DNA of 64,000 bases, from NCBI GenBank assembly GCA_029582165.1, contig CM055875.1, positions 26,553,144 through 26,617,143 on the forward strand, written 5' to 3'. The notes under the pieces are model-generated. The model was not told the DNA's origin, searched no databases, and was given only the letters and a program-made list of their open reading frames with translations. The translations under genes and the position numbers were made by a program. Below are positions 11,580 through 20,908 of the stretch, piece by piece (the stretch's first letter is position 1; each line of letters starts with the position of its first letter). The stretch is from Portulaca oleracea (taxonomy: Eukaryota; Streptophyta; Magnoliopsida; Caryophyllales; Portulacaceae).

Positions 11580-12240
11580 ATTTTAATTCAACCTAATAGC
11601 CTGGAAAAAGAAAAGAATAATGCTCATTACAGAGAGTTTTAAACATGCAAGCAACTGTATGAAAGTAACCAGGAGAAAATATGGCTGCTAACCAAGCTAA
11701 TCGAAAATATTTTACATTAAGGAAAAACATTTACCATGGAAATTCTCTACAAGAATGCTCCATACCATGCAGACAATGTGTGTGTGTGTGTGTGTGTGGG
11801 GCACATTATATGTCAACTTGGGCGGGTGGGTCGGTATTGGGTTGGGTGTATAATGGGTTCGGGTACATACGGGTCGGGTGTATAATGGGTTCGGGTACAT
11901 ACGGGTCGGGTGTATAACGAGTTCGGGTAAATACGAGTCGGGTGTATTCCGGTTACGGTCGGTCCGGGTCGGTAATACGAGTCAGACCGCCCTTTTTCTC
12001 AGTCACTTATAACCAATAAAATTGACTATAATTAGCCGAAAATACCTACGTAATGTACCATTCCATTCCATATTTCACCACCACAACATATTACGATTGT
12101 GCAAAGATATTACTATACACCTAAGAGATAGTTTAGATAAAATTTGGCAATCTCCAAGTCCGTAAGCATTATGCGGTTTATGCCAATAGTCCACAACCGA
12201 CAATCCTTCCGAATTTTTATTATATATATATATATATAAA
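11580..12240. other. Upstream flank of the cyclin gene with simple repeats
   Basis: Apart from the cyclin 5' region, this holds a TG microsatellite (about 11777-11798) and a 32-bp minisatellite rich in GGGTCGGGTGTATAATGG words. No gene is recognised. Confidence 0.5.
11847..11950 (+). repeat. 32-bp minisatellite, about 3.3 copies
   Basis: Units start at 11847, 11879, 11911 and (partial) 11943. Each begins TGTATAA and ends near GGGTCGGG. The third and fourth units carry substitutions. The composition resembles the other GGGTC-rich tracts in the window. Confidence 0.8.
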
Positions 12241-12732
12241 TAGGAAAATTGGATTATAATAATCCCAACTTTTACAAATTGGACAATAATAATCCATACT
12301 ATCGATTTGTATTCTGGTGGTCCAAAAGAAAATAAAATTGTATTGTAGTGGGACGCCGCCGAGTTAGAGGGTGGTAACTCAGTGGTTTGCTGACGTGTAC
12401 CGGCGAGAGTGTGTTTGACCAAAAAATTATTATTGTAGTTGTATTCTAGTGGTCCCATTTAAATTGCTATTGTATCCTAGTAGTCCCATTGACATACTTA
12501 TTGTATTTTGGTGGTCCCATTTCATAGCTGATTATGTTCTGGTGGTCCGAATTTTTGGTCAAATACACTCTCGACAATCCACATCAGCAAACAACCGAGT
12601 CACCACCCTCTAACTCGGCGGCGTCCCACTACAATACAATTTTATTTTCTTTTGGACCACCAGAATACAAATCGATAGTATGGATTATTATTGTCCAATT
12701 TGTAAAAGTTGAGATTATTATAATCCAATTTT

Positions 12733-12736
<4 letters not shown>
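12241..12736. mobile_element. Fold-back (long terminal inverted repeat) element
   Basis: Arms 12241-12428 and 12550-12736 are inverted copies. Only about one mismatch appears over the outer 130 or so bases, with more toward the loop. Termini read TAGGAAAATTGGATTATAA and its complement. The 120-bp loop holds four degenerate copies of a roughly 30-bp unit containing TATTCTAGTGGTCCCATT. Both ends sit in TA repeats, so no clear target duplication can be read. A related element lies at 39571-40106. It encodes no transposase and is therefore non-autonomous. A transcript would fold into a long hairpin. Confidence 0.8.

Positions 12737-12772
<36 letters not shown>
12736..12772. repeat. TA microsatellite
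   Basis: A run of about 18 TA dinucleotides directly abuts the right end of the fold-back element. A shorter TA run flanks the left end (about 12220-12238), so the element may have inserted into a TA tract. Confidence 0.9.
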
Positions 12773-12774
<2 letters not shown>

Positions 12775-13082
12775 ATGAGAGGACATTTGTGTACACCGTA
12801 GATAGTAGATTAAGTGGATCTGTGGCTGGATGAATGAGGAGCTTAGGGTTTGAAGGAGAGAGGGAGAGCCGGAGAGGGAGAGCTGAACGAGCAAAAAATG
12901 AAAGTTGCGCAGTAAACGAGGAGCTTAGGGTTTTCAATTTGATTTTTAAATCTTTTGCCTTATTTCCGCAACTTCCCTGGCTTCCCACTTTTCTCCTCCT
13001 TAATTTGGTCGTTTGGGCCTGATTTTTTTTAATAAAGTGGCCCATTTTCAAAGCATAGCCCAACCAATACAAATCTTTCAAG

Positions 13083-13215
13083 TTTAGGCCTGTGACCCGT
13101 TGAGTCGACCCGGGCCTGACCTGCTCGAACCCGTTTTTTTCCAGGTTTTACGGGTCCGGTAAATTTTTGGGTCCCGGGTCGAAAAATCGTGTCCAAAACC
13201 CATTTTCAGGTCGGG
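13083..13215 (-). repeat. GGGTC/GACCCG-rich tract
   Basis: Degenerate words such as GACCCGGGCCTGACC, ACGGGTCCGG and CAGGTCGGGTCAG resemble the tract at 1-297 in reverse complement. It is non-coding, and its family is unknown. Confidence 0.5.
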
Positions 13216-14347
13216 TCAGCTTTTGCCAAGTCTAATTATATGTCACTCAAGGGGGGCAGAGGAGAAAGTCAGCCGCATTGCTCTAAAAATATGGAAAGAA
13301 TAAAACATTTCCATCACATGGGGCTATCTGCTATCATATTCTTATGCATGTTAAACCCACACAGTTATGAAGCAAATCAACATGCTGTTGTGGGTACTAG
13401 ACAGTAAAATTGGATTCTAATGTGCTTTTTAAACAAATCAATTTGCATGATTACAATCGACAAGCTAGAAAACTAAAACTTGTTGATGATCAAATAAAAG
13501 GTACCAAGTTTAATTCAAGTCCAACTGCACAAAAATCAAAAACCAATCAGCTTCAAAGCCATAGAAAAAGTTTGATTAATAAAAGGAAGTGATAGTACTT
13601 GGAACACTAGACAATTACCGTAACCCAAACGGGAAAAGAAACAGGGATTTCAAACATACATAATGAAAACAGCATTCTTAACAATTGGAGCTGAGGTCAA
13701 CAAATAAATCAGACCAAATTACAACAAACCATATGCATGAAATGAATGGTAGATCTAGACTTTGAAATTAGGGGTGTCTACTTAACAATAATAACTATTA
13801 TGTCTTTTCCATCTGGGCTTCCAAATCCCTCATTCGTTACCTCCAATTATCTCATTCTTGCTCTGTCATCAACTTGGGTGGTTGAGTGCAAAGAAAATTG
13901 GAGGCAAAAGTTACCACTGTGTGCAAATTTGTGCTTTTGTGAATCCAACCCAGTAGAACACTCTGATCTTGTACCAAGTAGCGATTTTAGGCTCAAATGT
14001 CGCAAAATTTCCCTCTTTGGGTGGATGATTAATTTCTGAAGAACCGTACTGAGGGTTTAAGTTCCCATCTCTGCATTGCCCATTTTTTATGTGATTTCCG
14101 CATTTGGGAATCGTTTCAATTTCTCAGTTCTCTCCTTTAAACTAAAACTTTTACCCCAAAACTCCATCAACAGAGCTAACTTTGCTACTATCTATCTGGG
14201 TTTTCAATCTCTCTCCCTACTTCCACTCTCCACAACCATGTAAACCCTCTATCATTGTCAAGGAAAGTTGCACTTTTGCTGTCCAGGGTCTCTCTCACTC
14301 ACTCACTCTCACCTAATCTCTCTCTGTCTAGTTTGTTTGTGTAGAAA
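13216..14347. other. Non-coding stretch ending in a captured 5' leader
   Basis: No gene is seen up to about 14200. From there the sequence looks like a plant 5' untranslated leader: CT-rich, with TCTCTCTCACTCACTCACTC and TCTCTCTCTGTCTAG. It runs into the short ATG frame at 14348. Confidence 0.4.
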
Positions 14348-14383
14348 ATGGGTTGTGCCCAGTCAAGAATCGGTAACGAGTGA
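14348..14383 (+). pseudogene. First codons of a DUF630/DUF632-type gene
   Basis: The frame reads MGCAQSRIGNE and then a stop codon. MGCAQS(R/K)I followed by an acidic pair is the conserved N-terminus of plant DUF630/DUF632 proteins, which carry an N-myristoylated Gly2 and a neighbouring Cys. Here the homology ends after 11 residues and unrelated sequence follows, so only the leader and the first few codons are present. This suggests a captured or duplicated gene start rather than a working gene. The identification rests on the N-terminal motif and a CT-rich leader of the right kind. Confidence 0.6.
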
Positions 14384-14875
14384 GATAATAATCCCTTCGG
14401 CTCTTCCACAACAAAATGTTCAATAATTCACCAATCATAAATTTCAATAATTTCACCAAATTGGAATGAAACCCTAAAATTTAAATAATGAACTAAGAAC
14501 TAGTGAAAATCAGAGAATAAAAGTATGAAACTCACAAATCAGAGCAGAGTTGCCTCACTGAGAGGGTTCCGGTCGCAGGTCGCCAAAGTGGGAGGCTGTG
14601 GCGGCGTTGGGGCGTTCTGTCGGTGAGCAAGGCTCGGTCGTTGGGGCGTCGGGTCTGCTTGTCGCTGCTGAAGATAGAGACGTCGGCGAATCCTCTCGAG
14701 ATCTGCAGAGGTAGACGGGCGGCGGTCACGGGTGACCTGGTGGTGGGCTGGGGCTCTGGGGTCGACTGAGAGAAGCAAGAAGAGAGGAGCCGATCAGGTC
14801 GTTCAGTCGCTCGTTCTTGCTTACAGTTTCACCGGAGACAAGGTCTTTTTTTTTTTTTAAATTTGCTCATTTTAC
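14384..14875. other. GC-rich segment of unknown origin
   Basis: 14540-14840 is much richer in G+C than its surroundings. Read on the minus strand it resembles a 5' exon ending at a GTGAGT donor (near 14530), but no family is recognised in any frame. It may be another transposon-captured gene fragment. Confidence 0.3.
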
Positions 14876-15181
14876 CAGGGCCAGGACACATGTTTTTTAA
14901 CTTACTCGCGGGCGTGGACATTTTTCCTCGAAATCCGATGTCTACAGCGGGGCACAACTTTTTTTTAATATATTTCCGGGGGTCTTTAAACTTATTTAAG
15001 TCACTGGAGGGTAACATTTCGACATGTTTTGACCGAAATCATGGAAAAGTCTTATTTGCCCTTCAAAAAATAACTGAAGTGTCCGTTTTACCCTTAATTT
15101 CACCGCTCAAAACTTGGGATTAGGTTCTCTCTCCTCTTCATTCCCCAACATATCCTCTCTCAAGCTTCTCCTTGCTCAACA

Positions 15182-15307
15182 ATGGCGTCGACTTCTCTCA
15201 CTATACCTCACTTTCTCTCTCCTCCTTCCTTCTTCCCGACGACCGCAACTCCAATTTATGTGGTTGTTCCGATTTATATGTTCGATCATCGCATTCTTTC
15301 TCGTTAA
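15182..15307 (+). pseudogene. Short transit-peptide-like frame inside the inverted-repeat element
   Basis: The 41-residue frame starts MASTSLTIPHFLSPPSFF and continues with Thr/Pro-rich residues. The composition is that of a plastid transit peptide. It ends at a stop codon soon after and has no recognisable mature domain. It is probably the first-exon remnant of a captured nuclear gene, but it could be chance. Confidence 0.3.
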
Positions 15308-15355
15308 GTTACTCTTCTTCTTACTCTAGATTGTGCGGAGTTTGAGCGTATGAGC

Positions 15356-15640
15356 TTAATTGTGCAAACCCAACAACCACTCCACCAGGTTCTCATTCTT
15401 CCCTGCTGCAATTCGGTCCCTCTCGATCGGCCTCTGACCACTGGCAACCTCGAGCACGACTGCCCCAAAGCTGAATACATCTCTCATGGGTTTTTCTGTC
15501 AGTAGGTACTTTGGTGCCAAGTACCCCATTGTTCCAGCCGTAACTGTGGCGTACGGGAACTTGTCATGCTCCACTTGTCGAGCCAGCCCAAAATCCCCCA
15601 ATCGGGCGTTGAACATCAAGCATTATGTTGTGACCAATTC
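15356..15640 (-). pseudogene. Receptor-like kinase fragment (lectin-RLK type)
   Basis: The minus-strand frame covers kinase subdomains VII-IX: FNARLGDFGLARQVEHDK with the DFG motif, then TVTAGTMGYLAPKYLL and DVFSFGAVVLEVASGQRPIERD. The wording is closest to L-type lectin receptor kinases. The APE motif is APK, and the Thr/Glu-Lys-Thr segment before DVFSFG is shortened. A frameshift cuts it upstream of FNAR, where remnants of an S-N-I-M-L-D motif lie in another frame. Subdomains I-VI, the transmembrane segment and the lectin domain are absent. It lies between the inverted repeats and is not a functional kinase. Confidence 0.8.
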
Positions 15641-16106
15641 GTCAAGGTTGCTAGATGTTGCTGCTAGGATTGTCGTGGGTTTTTCTCGGTTTGAATTTGA
15701 ATTTGTGCTTCAATTCAACAATTTGGGTTGAGTTTCAAGGTTTTTTTGGGTTGGAATTCGTGCTTCAGCTTTTGTTGGGGTTCAATTCGAGATGAATGAA
15801 CTATGGAGGAAGAGGGGGAGGGGAAGAGAGGAAGAGGGAGGAAAGGTAGATAAAGTTAAATTATATAGAAAAATAAGGGCACTTTCGTCTTTTTCAACAT
15901 AACTCGTTGGATTTCAGCCAAAACATGCCGGAATGTCACCCCCAGCCACTTAAGTAAGTTTAATGACCCCCGGGAATGCATTAAAAAAAAGTTGTGACCC
16001 GCGGAGTCAGTTAAAAAAGATGTGTGGCACCCCCCTACAATTTTTTGTAGACTTGAGGGTATACGAGAATTCTTTATTTTTTATTTTTATGGCAATATAG
16101 ACAGAG

Positions 16107-16924
16107 TACAAAAGTAGAGTACTTGATTAAATGTGTCACCCTAACTTTTTATTTTATTCAAAAATGTCACCCTAACTATTTTTTAGTCAAAATTGTCACC
16201 TAACTTTTTATTTGGACCAAAATTACCCTGATGACTGGCTATAGTAGGTTTTTTATTAGATCTTTTTTTTTCTATAAAACCCAAATCAATTGGATTTATA
16301 TTTTGAAACAGAAGAGCATCATTCCAGGCCCTTTTATTCTTCATCTTCCTTCTTCTCTCTCTAGTTGCTCAAGAACCCTAGTAATTCATTATCAAATTTC
16401 TCCCCCAATCTTGTTGCAATTCCCAAAATTGACTTAGGGCTTTGCTTTGGCTATTGATTTCGAGCAAGTTGAAGCCCAAAAAATGTCAAGCATGTCCGGA
16501 TCATCTTCCACCCAAAATAATGAGAACCTACCTCACTCATACCCTTCATTTCAACCCCATTATGTCAAATAGTTAGCACCTTAGCATACTGCATATCTAT
16601 GGAAACTTGTCACTTCATCTACATTTTGAATATTAGGGTTTATGGAAGAAAGGTTGAAGAAGGAAGCCTGAAGAGGAAGAGACTCAAATTGGAGGGAGGA
16701 AGAATGTTCTCTTCAATTAAGCAAAATCAATTTTTGCTCACAGTGTAGTGTACTGGCAATTGCCAGTCATTTTTCTCCTTTCACTTGTAATAGTAGGTAA
16801 CCAGGGTAATTTTGGCCCAAATAAAAAGTTAAGTGACAATTTCGACTAAAAAATAGTTAGGATGACATTTTTGACCAAAATAAAAAGTTAGGTGGCACAT
16901 TTAATCAAGCACTTTACAAAAGTA
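16107..16924. mobile_element. MULE-type non-autonomous element with 9-10 bp target duplication
   Basis: Inverted arms of about 110 bp (16117-16228 and 16800-16915) share GCTTGATTAAATGTG-type termini and repeated AACTTTTTATTT words. The exact direct repeat TACAAAAGTA flanks it at 16107-16116 and 16915-16924, which fits the 9-bp duplication of Mutator-like elements. The interior (about 570 bp) has no transposase. It contains a short frame starting MSSMSGSSSTQNNENLPHS near 16484 that ends after 29 residues. Confidence 0.8.
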
Positions 16925-16979
16925 AAGACAGTTAAGGAAGTGTTTGTTCTCTGGCTTCCTGTGCAATATTCCTACAGAT

Positions 16980-18350
16980 CGGTGGGCATTTTCACTGATC
17001 CCTGAAAACTTGTACCACCTCTACATCTGTATTAATGGTTATGTTCCGGAGGTTTTTCTCTTTTGCTCTTTCCAAAGCACTTTCCACCGCACTTAGCTCC
17101 ATTTGTAGTGCTGACAGGCCAAGCCCTAATTGGGCATGTTGTTCTGTTTTCCTACCTTGTTGTTGTAGAACCCAGCATGTTCCTCCCCTCAACGATTCCT
17201 TCAGCCAAGCACCATTGTGGAAAATTCTCCATTTGTTTCTTGGGCCTAGTCTGTGTTCCAAACATACTCCAGACCTCGATCTTTGTCAGGAATCTCCTGG
17301 CTCCTACCATAGTCGTTGTCATTCTATGCTTTCTCAACCTTCCTTTTGGGAAGAGGCTGAGTTTTGTACAGATCCACCTGGATACTTCCCCTAGGTTTAT
17401 CCATTCATTGTTGATGGTTCGTCGGTTTCTCACTATCCAAATGAACTAGCACGTTGCTAGGAATTCTTGCACCAGATGATCTCTCCTTTCTTTATCCTTC
17501 CAAATTAACATCAGTCAGTTGACTATCCATTGATCAATTTGAATCCTGCCATGTGAACTGTCTTGAATCCCAAGTGACGATACAAACCAGATGTGTTGCG
17601 CCCAATCAAGCTCCCTGAACAGATGATGGCGATCTTCTATTGCTCTTCCACACCAAAGCACAAAGGGGGTTCGTCCCAGGGTCCCAACAGGCTCTTTTGT
17701 TGCTCAACGGTAGAGCATCCTTCATGATTCGCCATATCAGTACCTTCCACTTTTCTAGGGCTCTGATCGCCCAAAACTTCTTCCAAAATTTGAGATTGTG
17801 GAATGGGTCTTTTACTCCCTACCTTGAGTTGTTGCAGATGCATGTGTGCCAAAGATGGTAGTAGGTATACTTGACCGTAAAGCTGTCATCCCTAGTACCT
17901 CCTCAAAATATCTCATCTTCTCCCTCTGTCGACCTGAGGGGGTAAGCTAGTATTGCATTTGAGGATGCTCTATCAAATGAGGACCCGATTTAGTGTATGT
18001 TCTACCTTTTCGGATTTTGGAGCATAAGGTCGCTTATCTTGGAATGTGACCAATCCCCCACCTCTTGACCTGGTTTGAGGGTCACCTCTCTCATCCTTGT
18101 CCAATTATGACCAAAGACCGCAGTAGTTCGCCCATTTCCCACCCTAACTCTGATTTGCGTTTTGACTTTGCTTACTGCTTTGCACAAGCTCTTCCTACCC
18201 CAAGAGCCACTTCATTGCCCAACAGTGGTTTGGATTAAGGGAGTGGCAACTTTATACCTTGCTTTATACATTCTGGCTAACAGGTTGTCTTGATTATTCA
18301 TTAGTTTCCAGGCTTGTTTGACAAGGAGGGTATCATTTACCCATTCTATA
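16980..18350 (-). pseudogene. Decayed LINE (L1-type) pol: post-RT region, zf-RVT and RNase H
   Basis: Read on the minus strand from 18350 down, the fragments are: WVNDTLLVKQAWKLMNNQDNLLARMYKARY, the conserved post-RT segment; TQIRVRVGNGRTTAVFGHNW, near 18100; a zinc-binding RVT region (WKVLIWRIMKDALPLSNKR and, in another frame, EDRHHLFRELDW) at about 17600-17830; and an RNase H-like domain (KWRIFHNGAWLKESLRGGT, LQMELSAVESALERAKEKN, ITINTDVEVV) at 16992-17261. The catalytic Asp expected in the first RNase H strand is replaced (FHNGAW). Frameshifts and stops separate the parts. The RT core, endonuclease and ORF1 are missing. The MULE-type element adjoins its 3' side. Confidence 0.8.
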
Positions 18351-18359
18351 CTGAAGTGT

Positions 18360-20016
18360 GATTTAAGTATGAGACGAACTATTTTTATTTCGATTAATTT
18401 AATAGTAATCCTAAAAAACTTTTCTAACAACAATTTTCCAAATGTGTACACATTAAAGTACTCTACTTAATTGAAATTGAATAACATCTAATGAATGGTT
18501 GTTCATGCACCAATGTAACGACCTTTACATTACATATATTCCATGATTCACTCCACCCGAAATTTCTTTATATGAATACAGACTCACCTTGTTGTTTTCA
18601 CGGAAAAGTAATCTAGATTATTTTTTTTTTTTCAAATAGTATTTTAAACACTTTTATTGATTTTTTAATAGTTTTTTTTCCAATGAAAAAGTAATCCTAG
18701 ATAATTTTTTTTTTTTGCATGTGAATATGGACTCGCCTTGTTGTTTAAGCCAGTTTTAAGTGATTAAAAATCTAAAAGAAATAAGTAAAAATTTGTATGA
18801 AATTAACAACCTATAGATTATTTACATACATGAAAAATAATGTTAGAATTTTGTTTAATAGCTTCCAAAGTAGATTGTTTATTTCATTGTTCATTTTGAG
18901 ATTCATAAAATTAAAATTACGGTCTAATTTTGTCTAGTTGTTCCAAAAAGTTAGGTTATTTATTTTAAACTTTATAACAGTAAAATTCATAAGCTACTAC
19001 ATTTTTCTTAACGTATTTTCTTTTTACTAGATTTTATTTTCTAACCAAAACTACTTAAATAAAATTTCATATTTTTCATTCTAGCTAGTTTTTCGGTGAT
19101 AATGCTCTAAAAGAAATAAGTAAAAGTTTGTAAATATATTAACATGTAGATTATGTACGTACCAGAAAAATAATGTTAGATTTGTTGAATAGCTCAAAAA
19201 TAATTTTTTTTCCTTATTTCGAATTTCCTTTTGAAATTTATAATACAACATAGTTTTACTTAATTTATTTTTTATGTTTAATTTTCCATTCAAAACTACT
19301 AAGAAAAGAAACTAAAGTTTATTATAAATTATCGTACTAACTAATGACACAAACAAAAACTGTAGTTTTTAGTTGTTAACTTAGGCAAAAACTGTAGAAA
19401 TTATTGTAAATTATTAAAAAAAATAAAATCCCTTTATAAGCATTCCACTAATGACATCAAAACAAAATAAAATAGATGAAGGTAAAAAGGTAATAGGATG
19501 AGGAAAATAGGACACATGTGCAATAAATGTAGAAGGTAAAAAGGTAAAAAAAAAAACATGAAAAATGAAGGAAAATTGATACAGTGAAACACTGTAGATT
19601 GATACAGTGAATGGGAAAGCAGCCATTTAGGCTTTTATAAGTGTATAGATTGAAACAATAATTTTTGAAAAAAAAAATGAAATATCTATTTTTTGGGCTT
19701 TGAGCAGTCGGGACTGGGTGCACGGGTTGCAAGTGGACACCCCATGCCAATTTTCCAGGCCTTTTTTAGATGTCCATCTACCACATCTATCCATATATTG
19801 TTGGGTTATTGACTATAAAGGATGATTCAATTGCACAATTGATAGAGAAAGACATGGTGGACCTTGAAGTCCTAATTTGTAATTATAAGTTGGACCTATG
19901 ACACTGACTTGGCATGCCATGTAACAATTTCATTTTTTTATTTTCTTTTCAATGCATCATAAACACATAAAGCTCATAAACACAAGATAACATAAACACA
20001 TAAAGCACTTATCAAC
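18360..20016. other. AT-rich non-coding stretch with diverged direct duplications
   Basis: No gene is seen. Two local duplications are visible. The GACTC(A/G)CCTTGTTGTTT and AGTAATC(C)TAGAT-A-ATTTTTTT words occur at 18575-18635 and 18680-18750. A stretch of about 95 bases at 18773-18870 recurs in diverged form at 19105-19195 (AAGAAATAAGTAAAA...AAAAATAATGTTAGA). Confidence 0.5.
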
Positions 20017-20308
20017 ACACCTTGTGACCATGACAAGACCCCCAGCCAATGCATCATTCAAAAGATAGGACGTTCCTAACACACACACCAAAAATAAAAA
20101 AATAAAAAAAAAAGTAGAAGAGATAAGATGAAACCATTCAACATATTAACATATTGAAGGTCACTTTATGGAGTTACCAAATTTTAGGTTCTCCATTAAT
20201 GACAATTGAGACTGTTAGTGATTCATCCTACCTTATAACCATGTCAACCTAATTACTAACAACACACTATCGATGGGTGCTGGTGGTCTTGTCATGGTCA
20301 CAAGGTGT
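20017..20308. repeat. 24-bp perfect inverted repeat spanning an insertion junction
   Basis: 20017-20040 and 20285-20308 are exact reverse complements over 24 bases (core CTTGTGACCATGACAAG). The first copy lies in flanking DNA. The second lies about 20 bases inside the retroposed insertion that starts at 20263. Confidence 0.9.
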
Positions 20309-20908
20309 TAACTTGGGTCATTCTAAAGTGGGTGCTGGTGCTCTTGGTGCTTCTTCTCCACTTTCGCGTTCGTATAAGGACGTATTGTCTTGCCCTGCTC
20401 CTAAGGATAGTGAGGACACTCTATTGATGCAATATGTGTCTGATTATTCTCCTGACCTTGAAGATTCTATTATGGAGCTTTCTAAAGCCGGTGCGAGGAG
20501 TAAAAGGAGAGGTAAAGTTGTGTTAAAGTCTAAATGGAGGTTGGTTTTGGAAGCTTCTTGGAAGACTAAGTCGACGTCTTTTGAAACTCAGCGGAAGTTG
20601 AAGATCATAAAGGATGCTAGAGTTGCGATCGATCGAAAAAAGGCTTTGGTGGAAGAGGTTTGTGGGCTAAAAGGTTATTCCATCCAAGAAGTAGTGATTT
20701 GTTTTTCTCCTTCTTTGGGTGGTTTTCCAGCTGTTGTTAGGCGCCTTTTCAAGTTCTACTGGTTGTAGCTTCTTGCTTTTGTTGTTTGTTTTTGAGGTTT
20801 GCCTCTGTTGTTTTTGTTGTTTTGTGGGATATCTTGTTGCATCTTTGATGCTTTATAGACTATTGGCTTCCAATGATCAAAAAAAAAAAAAAACCTAATT
20901 ACTAACAA
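20246..20908 (+). mobile_element. 5'-truncated retroposed insertion with poly(A) and 17-bp target duplication
   Basis: The 17-base direct repeat AACCTAATTACTAACAA lies at 20246-20262 and again at 20892-20908. Between the copies is a sequence ending in a run of about 15 A (from about 20879), preceded by a TG/T-rich 3'-untranslated-like stretch. Long target duplication, 3' poly(A) and no 5' promoter are hallmarks of LINE-machinery insertion on the plus strand. The inserted sequence is about 0.63 kb. Confidence 0.85.
20277..20768 (+). pseudogene. Open frame in the retroposed insertion, possibly LINE ORF1-derived
   Basis: The 163-residue frame is Ser/Lys-rich: SYKDVLSCPAPKDSEDTL, an acidic segment (YVSDYSPDLEDSIMELS), then a basic segment with KAGARSKRRGKVVLKSK and a charged helix near its end. 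A linker with SYKDVL is common after the ORF1 domains of plant LINEs, but I recognise no catalytic or zinc-knuckle motif. The start codon falls near the truncated 5' end of the insertion, so the frame is a remnant rather than a complete gene. Confidence 0.4.

Larger units (their letters stand above)
14876..16043. mobile_element. Inverted-repeat element with captured gene fragments (Pack-MULE-like)
   Basis: The arms, about 14876-15050 and 15900-16043, are inverted copies. Shared words include CACAACTTTTTTTTAAT, CGGGGGTC(T/A)TTAAACTTA and ACATGTTTTG. The left arm carries an extra segment of about 40 bp. Between the arms are a receptor-kinase piece (- strand) and a short transit-peptide-like frame (+ strand), with no transposase. 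Gene fragments between long inverted repeats are the Pack-MULE pattern, but I could not fix a 9-bp target duplication, so the superfamily is an inference. Confidence 0.6.

Noticed and set aside
12075..12833. Open frames of 99-127 residues on both strands of the fold-back element
   Set aside because: They arise because the arms are inverted copies and read into TA repeats. Composition is low-complexity and no domain is seen.
15356..15619. A functional receptor kinase gene
   Set aside because: It lacks the N-terminal lobe and catalytic loop, has APK instead of APE and lies between inverted repeats.
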